7,787 nt of DNA from Burkholderiaceae bacterium (GTDB lineage Bacteria > Pseudomonadota > Gammaproteobacteria > Burkholderiales > Burkholderiaceae_E): assembly GCA_019428955.1 (NCBI GenBank), contig JAHYJF010000166.1:1-7787 (forward strand), in the 5' to 3' direction. Position numbers and translations under genes: made by a program. Below are positions 1 through 5,875 of the stretch, piece by piece. Every line of letters begins with the position of its first letter. Position 1 is the stretch's first letter. The notes beneath the pieces are model-generated. The model saw only the letters and a program-made list of their open reading frames with translations, made no database searches and was not told the DNA's origin.

Positions 1-72
1 CCTGCCATCTTCTCCGCGCCACCCATTCCCCTCAAACCGCACCCCCTGCCGCGCCAACACCCGGAGCCTGCC

Positions 73-336
73 ATGCTGCCCGACTGGGAGACCCTGCAGA
101 AGACCTGGCCGCTCGTCGCTGGCCTCGCCGCCCTCTGGGCCCGCCTCGAGGTGGCGCGTGCCTTGGGCCGCGCGCAGGTGCGGCAAAGCGCGGCTGACCT
201 CACGCGCCTCGAAGCCCGCGTCGACACCATGGACAAGGCCGCGCAGAACCACACCGTCCAGCTCGGCCGCATCGAGGAGGCGCTGAAAGGCGTCGGCCAC
301 ACCCTCGAGCGGATCGATCGCAAGATCGGCAACTGA
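73..336 (+). CDS. Small prophage protein, hydrophobic N-terminus plus coiled coil
   Basis: An 87-residue protein whose start codon has a good ribosome binding site (GGAG at 63-66, six bases upstream). Residues about 11-32 are rich in Leu, Ala, Val and Trp and could form a weak membrane-associated helix, although charged residues interrupt the second half. Residues about 35-87 are heptad-like and charged, consistent with a coiled coil. The layout (short hydrophobic N-terminus, then a coiled coil) recalls small proteins near lysis genes of Mu-like prophages, such as the DUF2730 group, but I see no diagnostic motif. It lies 163 bases upstream of the peptidase gene on the same strand, so a role in lysis or virion assembly is inferred from position only. 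A holin-like role is possible but poorly supported because the hydrophobic stretch is marginal. The reading frame stays open upstream to base 1, so a longer form cannot be excluded. Confidence 0.7.
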   Translation: MLPDWETLQKTWPLVAGLAALWARLEVARALGRAQVRQSAADLTRLEARVDTMDKAAQNHTVQLGRIEEALKGVGHTLERIDRKIGN

Positions 337-465
337 CCGGGGCGGCGCGAGCGGCGCAAATGCGTCACAGGCGCGTGTCACCGATTCCAGACGAGTGATG
401 GCGTCCTAACCCGACCAATTCCCCGTCCACCACCGACCACCCTTGACCTGCCAACCCACCCCGTC

Positions 466-480
466 GCCCCGCGGCGGGGC
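466..480 (+). terminator. GC-rich hairpin before the peptidase gene
   Basis: A perfect 5-base-pair stem (gcccc at 466-470, ggggc at 476-480) with a five-base loop, followed by a short pyrimidine stretch (cttccc) rather than a true T run. It sits 10 bases before the ribosome binding site of the peptidase gene. It could be a weak terminator or a translation-modulating hairpin. No function is proven by sequence. Confidence 0.3.
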
Positions 481-499
481 TTCCCACATGGAGAGAACC

Positions 500-1177
500 A
501 TGACCACCACCACCTATCCGCATTTCCGCGACGTGCCGACCAGTGCTTGGGCCGCTTGGCCGAACTTCTCCCCCGCCGAGATCGCCTGCCGCGGCACCGG
601 CGCGCTGAAGCTCGACACCGAGGCGATGGACAGGCTGCAGGCCCTGCGCGACGCCCTCGGCAAGCCCTTGATCGTGCTCTCGGCCTACCGCAGCCCGGCG
701 CATAACAAGGCGGTCGGTGGCGCACCTGCCTCAAAGCACATGGACGGCACCGCCTTCGACATCGCGATGGCGAACCACGACCCCGTTGCTTTCGAAACGG
801 CGGCGCGCAAGGCGGGGTTCAAGGGCTTCGGCTTCTATCCCCGTTCGGGCTTCCTGCACATCGACCTCGGCCCGGCGCGCGAATGGGGTGAGCGGTTTCC
901 GGTGCGGGCCACCGCATTCGCGCCGGAGGTGCCGCCCGCCCGCGAGGTGCTGGCCGAAAGCCGCACCCTCAAGGGCAGCGGTGCTGCCGGGGTGGCAACC
1001 GTCGGCACCGCCGGGGTCGAACTGGCGCGCGAGGTTCTGGGCGAGACCCAGTCGGCGATCCTGCCGCTGGTGCCCTATCTCGACACCCTGCGCTGGCTCT
1101 TCATCGCCGTGGCGCTCGCGGGCATCGCCGTCGCGATCCACGCGCGCATTGACGACTGGAAGCGGGGGCGTCGGTGA
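500..1177 (+). CDS. M15-type zinc peptidase, probable prophage endolysin with C-terminal membrane anchor
   Basis: A predicted 225-residue zinc-dependent peptidase of the M15A / VanY-DacB-like group, expected to cleave peptide cross-links of peptidoglycan at the end of the phage cycle. The zinc site is visible: SKH at 78-80 followed by GTAFD at 83-87 gives ligands His80 and Asp87, and LHID at 119-122 gives His120. The SAYRS stretch (61-65) before the site is also typical. The catalytic domain spans roughly residues 5-135. A linker rich in Ala, Gly and Val follows, then one hydrophobic helix (about 199-216) and a basic tail. I chose the ATG at 500 because GGAGAG at 490-495 is well spaced; an ATG at 488 and a TTG at 443 are in frame but less likely. 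No N-terminal signal peptide is seen. The stop overlaps the next start (TGATG), so it is coupled to the Rz gene. A D-Ala-D-Ala carboxypeptidase activity is the main alternative. Confidence 0.88.
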   Translation: MTTTTYPHFRDVPTSAWAAWPNFSPAEIACRGTGALKLDTEAMDRLQALRDALGKPLIVLSAYRSPAHNKAVGGAPASKHMDGTAFDIAMANHDPVAFETAARKAGFKGFGFYPRSGFLHIDLGPAREWGERFPVRATAFAPEVPPAREVLAESRTLKGSGAAGVATVGTAGVELAREVLGETQSAILPLVPYLDTLRWLFIAVALAGIAVAIHARIDDWKRGRR

Positions 1178-1428
1178 TGCGCTGGCTTGCAGCCCTCCTC
1201 GCCAGCGGCCCGGCGCGCAAGGCGCTGGGCCTGCTGCTCGCCGCAATCACGCTCGCACTGTTTCTGCTGAACCTCCGCCGCGCCGGGGAAAGCGCCGGGC
1301 GCCTCGCCGAACGCCTCGACACCATGGAGAAGGTCAATGAAGCCCAACGCCAGATGCTGGAGGCCGCTGCGCGCCGCCCCGCTGATCGCGATGCTGTGGT
1401 TAAGCGCCTGCGCGATGGGCGGTTCTGA
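1177..1428 (+). CDS. Rz: Rz-like inner-membrane spanin (i-spanin)
   Basis: An 83-residue protein with the i-spanin plan: a single membrane helix near the N-terminus (about residues 16-33), then a charged helical, coiled-coil-prone periplasmic segment (about 34-80). In phages the i-spanin pairs with an outer-membrane lipoprotein to disrupt the outer membrane in the last step of lysis. The identification rests on architecture and on the gene pair: an Rz1-like lipoprotein starts inside this gene in the +1 frame at 1337. The ATG at 1177 overlaps the peptidase stop codon; a GTG one codon earlier (1174) is possible. A G-rich stretch around 1164-1168 could serve for ribosome binding. Spanins diverge fast, so sequence similarity to known Rz would probably be low. 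It might otherwise be called a hypothetical phage membrane protein. Confidence 0.75.
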   Translation: MRWLAALLASGPARKALGLLLAAITLALFLLNLRRAGESAGRLAERLDTMEKVNEAQRQMLEAAARRPADRDAVVKRLRDGRF

Positions 1429-1609
1429 GGGGGTTGGATCGGGCGCGTGCCCGCCGGTGGTGGAGTACAGCCGGGCCGAGCAAGTGCAGGCGGCGGCCGA
1501 GGTCGAGACTTTGCCCGAGGGCGCGGTCGTGGTCAGGATGCTTGCCGACTATGCAGTGATGCGGGAGCAGGCGCGGGCGTGCACACGTTCAGCCGATAGT
1601 CGCAGATAG
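1337..1609 (+). CDS. Rz1: Rz1-like outer-membrane lipoprotein spanin (o-spanin), overlapping Rz
   Basis: A 90-residue predicted lipoprotein. Residues 1-24 form a signal peptide with a basic N-terminus and a hydrophobic core (about 14-22), ending in the lipobox LSAC with the lipidated cysteine at 25, leaving a 66-residue mature chain. The first 92 bases overlap the 3' end of the Rz gene in the +1 frame, the classic arrangement of i-spanin and o-spanin genes. AGAAGG at 1328-1333 gives a plausible ribosome binding site. The mature part contains CPPVVEY early on and a helical C-terminal half ending in a basic tail; it is less proline-rich than lambda Rz1. It should sit in the outer membrane and contact the periplasmic part of the i-spanin. 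Two more cysteines (residue 38 and near 81) could form disulfides. This is the last prophage gene before the metabolic block, and a short diverged echo of its 3' end occurs at 7404-7440. Confidence 0.78.
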   Translation: MKPNARCWRPLRAAPLIAMLWLSACAMGGSEGVGSGACPPVVEYSRAEQVQAAAEVETLPEGAVVVRMLADYAVMREQARACTRSADSRR

Positions 1610-1743
1610 CCGCATCAACAGAAATTGCCCGGGGTCTCAGTCCGGCTGCTGCGCTACCTTTTCACTAAGCGAATTCGGAGACATGCTACTGTGGGCTTTG
1701 TTACGCCGCGGTGGCATGGAGACAGTAAGGATCTGGGCATCAA

Positions 1744-2691
1744 ATGTTGAATCTGAAGTTTCTGGAGACCTTCGTCTGGGTCGCGCGGCTAAGAAGTTTC
1801 ACGCTCGCTGCCAACCGCATGAACGCAACACAGGCGGCAATTTCGTCGAGGATAGCCGCACTTGAGACCGAACTTGGGGTAAAGCTGTTCCTTCGCGACC
1901 ACCGTAAGATCACGCTGACACCAGAAGGCTTGAACTTGCTGGCGCGGGCCGAACCTTTGCTCAAATCCGCGCAAAGTCTTGTCAATGATCTTAGCAGCGC
2001 CGGGCGGATGCACGGCACCGTGCGGATTGGCGTGATCGACACGATCAGCTTTACGTGGCTTGTCGATCTGATCCGGTCGTCAAAGGCGCAGTTTCCACAG
2101 ATCAATATCGAGATTACCGCCGATACGACCCTGAGGCTGGTAAATCTGCTTGCCGCAGGCGAGATCGACGTGGCGCTGATCATGGGCCCGGTTCTGGAGC
2201 AGGGCTATCTAAGCGTGGAGCTGTGCAGCTACGCCTGCCACTGGGTCGCCTCACCCATGCTTGGTCTGGAGGGGCGGACAACGCTTGACCAATTGGCGCG
2301 GTATCCAATCTTGTCTTTTCCCAAGGGGTCGCAGCCGCACGCTGCAATCACTCGATTTTTCGAACAGTTTCCGCGCGACGATTACGTTATCTATGCCACC
2401 AATTCGCTGGCCACCATCGTTCGGATGTCTGTCGATGGCATCGGCGTGGCCACCATACCGCCCGTGTTGGCTGCCCGTGAACTGGCGCGGGGCGAACTTG
2501 AACTGATCGACGCGCAGCAGCCGATCCCGCCGATGCGCCTGCACGCGGTCTATTTCGACGGTCCGGCACAATTGATACCTGCGACGATTGCCGAACTTGC
2601 GCGTCAGGTGGCGCACGACTTCTGCCAGCGCAGCAACCCGGACTGGGCGTGGGACCGACCATCGGCGCAGCAGCCTGATCCATCGGTCTGA
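1744..2691 (+). CDS. LysR-family transcriptional regulator
   Basis: A 315-residue regulator of the usual LysR length. Residues about 3-62 form the winged helix-turn-helix; the helix around 29-41 (starting TQAAISSRIAALE) is the recognition helix, and TLTPEG near 57-62 is the typical end of the domain. A linker helix follows, then the periplasmic-binding-protein-like effector domain (about 90-295). It presumably senses the substrate or an intermediate of the downstream pathway and activates the operon; unlike many LysR genes it points the same way as its targets. The start has only a weak, distant ribosome binding site (AAGGA at 1727-1731), so low expression is likely. Its codons are visibly less G/C-biased than those of the prophage genes to its left, consistent with a different origin. 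The family call is firm; the effector and target are inferred from position. Confidence 0.93.
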   Translation: MLNLKFLETFVWVARLRSFTLAANRMNATQAAISSRIAALETELGVKLFLRDHRKITLTPEGLNLLARAEPLLKSAQSLVNDLSSAGRMHGTVRIGVIDTISFTWLVDLIRSSKAQFPQINIEITADTTLRLVNLLAAGEIDVALIMGPVLEQGYLSVELCSYACHWVASPMLGLEGRTTLDQLARYPILSFPKGSQPHAAITRFFEQFPRDDYVIYATNSLATIVRMSVDGIGVATIPPVLAARELARGELELIDAQQPIPPMRLHAVYFDGPAQLIPATIAELARQVAHDFCQRSNPDWAWDRPSAQQPDPSV

Positions 2692-2693
2692 CG

Positions 2694-2710
2694 CATAGAT
2701 TTTTCTTATG
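2694..2710 (+). promoter_or_regulatory. Candidate LysR box (T-N11-A dyad)
   Basis: CATA at 2694-2697 and TATG at 2707-2710 are inverted half-sites nine bases apart, placing T2696 and A2708 exactly eleven bases apart, the spacing expected of LysR-type binding sites. It lies three bases after the regulator's stop codon and about 90 bases before the amidase start, a reasonable place for control of the structural genes. The dyad is only four base pairs per arm, so chance is a real possibility. Confidence 0.4.
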
Positions 2711-2737
2711 GATTGGCCAAATTTAATGCGTTGGACA

Positions 2738-2756
2738 GCCTGACCTAGCGTCAGGC
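2738..2756 (+). terminator. Perfect inverted repeat between regulator and amidase genes
   Basis: GCCTGAC (2738-2744) and GTCAGGC (2750-2756) form a perfect 7-base-pair stem with a 5-base loop. There is no T run after it, so it is not a textbook intrinsic terminator. It may weakly separate the regulator's transcript from the operon, act as an operator half-way between promoter and start, or form a structured leader. Confidence 0.4.
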
Positions 2757-2798
2757 AGTCTTCGGGGGTCAGCATCCGTATCTGCACGAGGAGCCCCC

Positions 2799-3599
2799 GT
2801 GAAAGTCGCCCTTATCCAAATGAATTCGCAGTCCGACAAGGCGAAGAACATCGCCGCAGCAGAGGCTTTGGTGGCCGAAGCCGCTGAGGACCGGCCCGAC
2901 CTTGTAGTGTTGCCCGAATACTGGGCGATGCTGGGCGACAGCCCCGAAGAATTCCACAACAGCAGCGAAACCTTCCCTGATGGCGATGCCTACCGCGCGA
3001 TGCAGCGCATGGCCAAACGCCATCGCATTACGCTGCACGGTGGCAGTATCGTCGAAAAGCACGGAAATTCTTATCACAACGCCACGGTGGTGTTTGACCC
3101 AGACGGAACCGAAATTGCGCGCTATCGGAAGCTGCACCTGTTTGATGTCGACGTTCCGGGTGGCGTCAGCTACCGCGAAAGCGCGACAATCGCGGCAGGA
3201 ACGGAAGTTGTAACCTATAGTTGCGCCGGTCATACAATTGGCTGCGCCATCTGTTATGACATTCGTTTTCCAGAACTGTTCCGTGCATTGCGCGACAAGG
3301 GCGCCGATCTGATCGTGCTGCCGGCAGCCTTTACACTGCTGACCGGAAAGGACCACTGGGAGGTTCTGGCGCGCGCCCGGGCGATCGAGACCCAGACCCA
3401 TTTCCTTGCGGTTGGCCAGATCGGCCCGCATGCCGGCGGTCGCAAGGCCTGCTACGGACATTCGATGGTAATCGATCCCTGGGGCCACATCGTTGCGCAA
3501 GTTGGCGACCATGTCGGTTTTGCCACTGCCCGCATCGACGACGCCTATCAGGCTAACGTTCGCGCCAACATCCCCGTTCACCTGCATCACGTTCTGTGA
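2799..3599 (+). CDS. Carbon-nitrogen hydrolase, Nit/omega-amidase type
   Basis: A 266-residue cytoplasmic amidohydrolase of the nitrilase superfamily, full length for the Nit1/Nit2-like branch. The catalytic triad is visible: Glu40 in LPEYW, Lys111 in YRKLHLFD and Cys152 in CAICYDIRFPEL. The sequence around Lys and Cys (RKLHLFDVDVPG; CYDIRFPELFRAL) resembles omega-amidase and deaminated-glutathione amidase more than true nitrilases, so hydrolysis of a terminal carboxamide to acid plus ammonia is the likeliest reaction. A GTG start is chosen at 2799 because GAGGAG (2788-2793) is ideally placed and the N-terminal beta strand (KVALIQMNS) begins right there. It is the first structural gene after the LysR regulator, and the next gene starts 7 bases after its stop. 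In context it probably deamidates an imported compound or an intermediate such as a keto-acid amide; an N-carbamoyl substrate is a weaker alternative. Confidence 0.9.
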   Translation: MKVALIQMNSQSDKAKNIAAAEALVAEAAEDRPDLVVLPEYWAMLGDSPEEFHNSSETFPDGDAYRAMQRMAKRHRITLHGGSIVEKHGNSYHNATVVFDPDGTEIARYRKLHLFDVDVPGGVSYRESATIAAGTEVVTYSCAGHTIGCAICYDIRFPELFRALRDKGADLIVLPAAFTLLTGKDHWEVLARARAIETQTHFLAVGQIGPHAGGRKACYGHSMVIDPWGHIVAQVGDHVGFATARIDDAYQANVRANIPVHLHHVL

Positions 3600-3606
3600 G
3601 GTTACC

Positions 3607-4272
3607 ATGTTCGAACTAAGACCTATGCCCCCCCAGATACCCGAAGCAACGCTTGCGCGCCTGCGCAACGTTGAGACGGCGACAGCAGGTCACTTCCTTC
3701 ACAGCCAGTTCGCGGCAAGCGAATTGCGCGCCGTTCTGGGTGAAACGCGCGTTGCAGGAACGGCGGTGACACTGCGAATTCCGGGGGCCGATTCAACATT
3801 GCTCCACCATCTCATGTCGCTGGTGCGTCCGGGCGACTTTCTGGTGATCGACCGGTGCGGCGACCGCAAGCACGCCTGCTGGGGTGGCGTTATCACCAAT
3901 GCCGCGAAACTCGGCGGCGTTGTGGGGGCGGTCATCGATGGGCCAGCGACAGATTTCAACGAAATTCGCAGGGTCGAGATGCCCATCTGGTGCACCGGGC
4001 CGTCGTCGATCACCACCAAGCTTCTGGCACTGGAAGGGCAACTCAACGTGCCGGTTTCGGTGGGCGGGTGTTCTGTCGAGCCGGGCGATGCGGTGCTCGC
4101 TGACGAAAGCGGAGTGCTGTTTCTCAAGCCGTCGCAATGCGACGCGGTGGCGGAACGTGCGCTGGGTATGCAAGCGCGCGAGATCGAGCTTTTGGCGCGC
4201 TTGGCTGCCGGCGAAAAACTGGCCGACATCTCAGGCGCAACCGCAATGGTATTGGCCAAGCTGAGCGCCTGA
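3607..4272 (+). CDS. RraA-like / HMG-CHA aldolase-fold protein
   Basis: A 221-residue member of the RraA-like family, whose enzymes are divalent-metal aldolases and decarboxylases for compounds such as 4-hydroxy-4-methyl-2-oxoglutarate, 4-carboxy-4-hydroxy-2-oxoadipate and oxaloacetate; other members bind RNase E. Family signatures include VRPGDFLVID (73-82), WGGVITNAAKLGGVVGAVIDG (about 92-112) and the PGDAVLADESGV stretch near the C-terminus. In characterised aldolases the loop after IDG carries an adjacent Arg-Asp pair; here the Asp is kept (116) but the Arg position is Thr115, and the GE of the upstream GELLA-type motif is GG. The start at 3607 has GAGG overlapping the amidase stop codon, so the two are tightly coupled. 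A catabolic enzyme is more likely than an RNase E regulator because of the operon. Older databases label such genes 'demethylmenaquinone methyltransferase', which is not supported. Confidence 0.85.
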   Translation: MFELRPMPPQIPEATLARLRNVETATAGHFLHSQFAASELRAVLGETRVAGTAVTLRIPGADSTLLHHLMSLVRPGDFLVIDRCGDRKHACWGGVITNAAKLGGVVGAVIDGPATDFNEIRRVEMPIWCTGPSSITTKLLALEGQLNVPVSVGGCSVEPGDAVLADESGVLFLKPSQCDAVAERALGMQAREIELLARLAAGEKLADISGATAMVLAKLSA

Positions 4273-4301
4273 CCTGCGAAGGTCTGCGGAATGGAAGTCA
4301 A

Positions 4302-4328
4302 GACCCGGGCGCCGCAATTTGCCCGGTC
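4302..4328 (+). other. Hairpin in the gap before the TRAP binding-protein gene
   Basis: gacccgggc (4302-4310) can pair with gcccggtc (4321-4328) as an 8-base-pair stem with one bulged C and a ten-base loop. The 80-base gap is the longest inside the structural part of the operon. Hairpins placed before or after a binding-protein gene often adjust its dosage by RNA processing or stability; that role here is inference. Confidence 0.4.
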
Positions 4329-4352
4329 AACATCGACAGGGAGGAAGAACAC

Positions 4353-5354
4353 ATGACAATTCTCAATAAATCCATGCTGGCGACGGTCTTTGTCGCCTTG
4401 GGTCTGGGCACTACCTTCGCATCTGCGGATGTCTGGCGCATGGCCCACAAGATGCCCGCCGAATCGATCGAAGGGCAGATTTTTCAGGCCGTGGCTGACC
4501 GGATCGGGGCCAAGACCAACGGAACGATCAAAGTCGAAGTCTATCCGAGCGAGCAGCTTGGCAAGGACGATGCCATTCTGGAACAACTCCAGTTGGGCTC
4601 GGTAACCATCTACCCTGAAGGCTCGGCCTACCTTCAGAAATGGGTTCCCGAGCTCCAGTTCACCAGCGCACCCTTCATCTTCGATAGCCGCGAGCACTGG
4701 TCGCGCTTCATGGCGTCGGACCTGGTAGATGGCTGGATGGACAAGATCGAGGCAGAAGCCGGAATTGTGGTGATCGGGGATTCCACCAAGATGGTGCGCG
4801 GCCCCTATCGCGTGATGGTGACAAAACGGCCCGTCGCCAGCCTTGCCGATTTGCAGGGCCTGAAACTGCGCATGCACCCGGATGAGCTGGCCGCCGCCGC
4901 ATGGCGAAATCTCGGGGCGGAAGTGCGCACCCTTGCCTGGACGGAAGTCTACGAATCGATCGGTCGCGGCATCGTCGAAGCCGTGAACAGCCCGGTTTCG
5001 TTGGTCGAGACCATGCGCTTCTACGAGGTCGCGCCCAACATCGTGCGGCACGACGAATACCCGCAGGGGCTGGCCTTCATGACCAACGCAGCAACCTGGA
5101 ACGCGCTCGATGCAGAGACGCAAGGCCAGATCATCGCCGCTTATGACGAAGTCGCCGCCGAATTCGGGCCAAAGACCGATGCCGAGGCAGACGTATCGCT
5201 GGCACGAATGAAGGCGCTTGGCGTAAACATAAGCACGCTAGATACCGGGCCCGTGGTGGCAAAAATGGCCGAGTTCTATGCCCGTATGAACGCCGAGGGG
5301 AAACTTCCCGCCGGTTTTCTTGATGCCGTCAACGCCACGCGGACGGTAAACTGA
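4353..5354 (+). CDS. dctP: TRAP transporter solute-binding protein (DctP family)
   Basis: A 333-residue periplasmic substrate-binding protein of a tripartite ATP-independent periplasmic transporter. A Sec signal peptide is clear: Lys6, a hydrophobic core at about 8-22, and the likely cleavage site ASA|D after residue 25. The mature protein begins with the usual beta strand (VWRMAHKMP). Arg173 in LQGLKLRM corresponds to the conserved arginine that binds the ligand carboxylate in this family, and Arg153 in the preceding GPYR strand is a second likely contact. So the cargo is expected to be an organic acid, but which one cannot be read. The start at 4353 has a very strong ribosome binding site (AGGGAGG at 4338-4344), consistent with the high output binding proteins need. 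The stop codon overlaps the start of the next gene (ATG at 5354). The symbol is a family label and does not imply C4-dicarboxylate specificity. Confidence 0.93.
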   Translation: MTILNKSMLATVFVALGLGTTFASADVWRMAHKMPAESIEGQIFQAVADRIGAKTNGTIKVEVYPSEQLGKDDAILEQLQLGSVTIYPEGSAYLQKWVPELQFTSAPFIFDSREHWSRFMASDLVDGWMDKIEAEAGIVVIGDSTKMVRGPYRVMVTKRPVASLADLQGLKLRMHPDELAAAAWRNLGAEVRTLAWTEVYESIGRGIVEAVNSPVSLVETMRFYEVAPNIVRHDEYPQGLAFMTNAATWNALDAETQGQIIAAYDEVAAEFGPKTDAEADVSLARMKALGVNISTLDTGPVVAKMAEFYARMNAEGKLPAGFLDAVNATRTVN

Positions 5355-5875
5355 TGCTCGGGCGCGCCCTCGACGCTCTGCTCACCTGGGCTGACAGGGC
5401 GTTCCTGACAATTGCAAATGGACTGATGCTATCGATGTTGGCGATCAACCTCGCCAACATCCTTTCACGGCTTGCTTTCGACATCGGTATAATCTGGGTC
5501 TTTCCCTGGACCGAGGTGCTGTTCATCTGGTGCATCTTCTTTTCTTTCTACGTCATCTATCGGCGCGGCCAGGACGTGACCATTGACGTGCTGTCCCGCC
5601 GCCTGCCCGGCACGTTAAGGGCGGCTGCCGAAATACTTGTAATGGCCCTGGTGATCGGCCTGATGGGGCTGATCCTGTGGCAGGCAACCGTGCTGCTGCC
5701 GCGTCAGGTGGGGCGTATCGACATGGTGGGGATCCAACGTTACTGGCTGTCGATCCCGCTCTTCGTGTCTTGCTCTTTGATCCTGATCGATTTTCTGTTG
5801 CGCCTTGTGCGCGCCGCACAGGATTTCGGCGGATCGGCGGCAGGCCCCCGTTCAGGCAAGGAGACGCACGAATGA
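5354..5875 (+). CDS. dctQ: TRAP transporter small membrane subunit (DctQ family)
   Basis: A 173-residue inner-membrane protein with the four helices expected of the small TRAP subunit: about residues 18-38, 46-69, 91-113 and 131-149. The WTEVLFIW stretch (52-59) and the basic YRRGQDVTIDVL segment (69-80) after helix 2 are typical of DctQ proteins. It supports the large DctM subunit and helps dock the periplasmic binding protein. The gene is coupled on both sides: its ATG overlaps the binding-protein stop (A of TGA shared), and its own stop overlaps the start of the DctM gene. The acidic and basic tail (GKETHE) is cytoplasmic by the usual topology. Length and topology match the family, so identification is secure although sequence conservation in this family is low. 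Confidence 0.9.
   Translation: MLGRALDALLTWADRAFLTIANGLMLSMLAINLANILSRLAFDIGIIWVFPWTEVLFIWCIFFSFYVIYRRGQDVTIDVLSRRLPGTLRAAAEILVMALVIGLMGLILWQATVLLPRQVGRIDMVGIQRYWLSIPLFVSCSLILIDFLLRLVRAAQDFGGSAAGPRSGKETHE

Noticed and set aside
1630..1660. Possible tRNA end or phage attachment site in the gap after Rz1, because the minus strand reads GGTAGCGCAGCAGCCGGACT
   Set aside because: No cloverleaf can be assembled: no T-arm consensus and no acceptor stem were found, and no matching direct repeat was seen at the right side of the block.
1659..1687. Promoter for the LysR gene (TTTTCA, 17 bases, CATGCT)
   Set aside because: Both boxes match the consensus poorly, and matches this weak occur by chance.
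1683..1865. A 60-codon + strand frame running into the LysR gene
   Set aside because: It overlaps the well-supported LysR coding region in another frame, has no recognisable motif and no lipobox or membrane plan.
2769..3668. Long minus-strand open frame opposite the amidase gene
   Set aside because: The + strand frame carries the full Glu-Lys-Cys triad; the antisense frame shows no domain.
3699..5123. Very long minus-strand open frame opposite the RraA-like and DctP genes
   Set aside because: It is a shadow of two securely identified + strand genes in G+C-rich DNA, and its translation is rich in residues typical of antisense reading, without family motifs.
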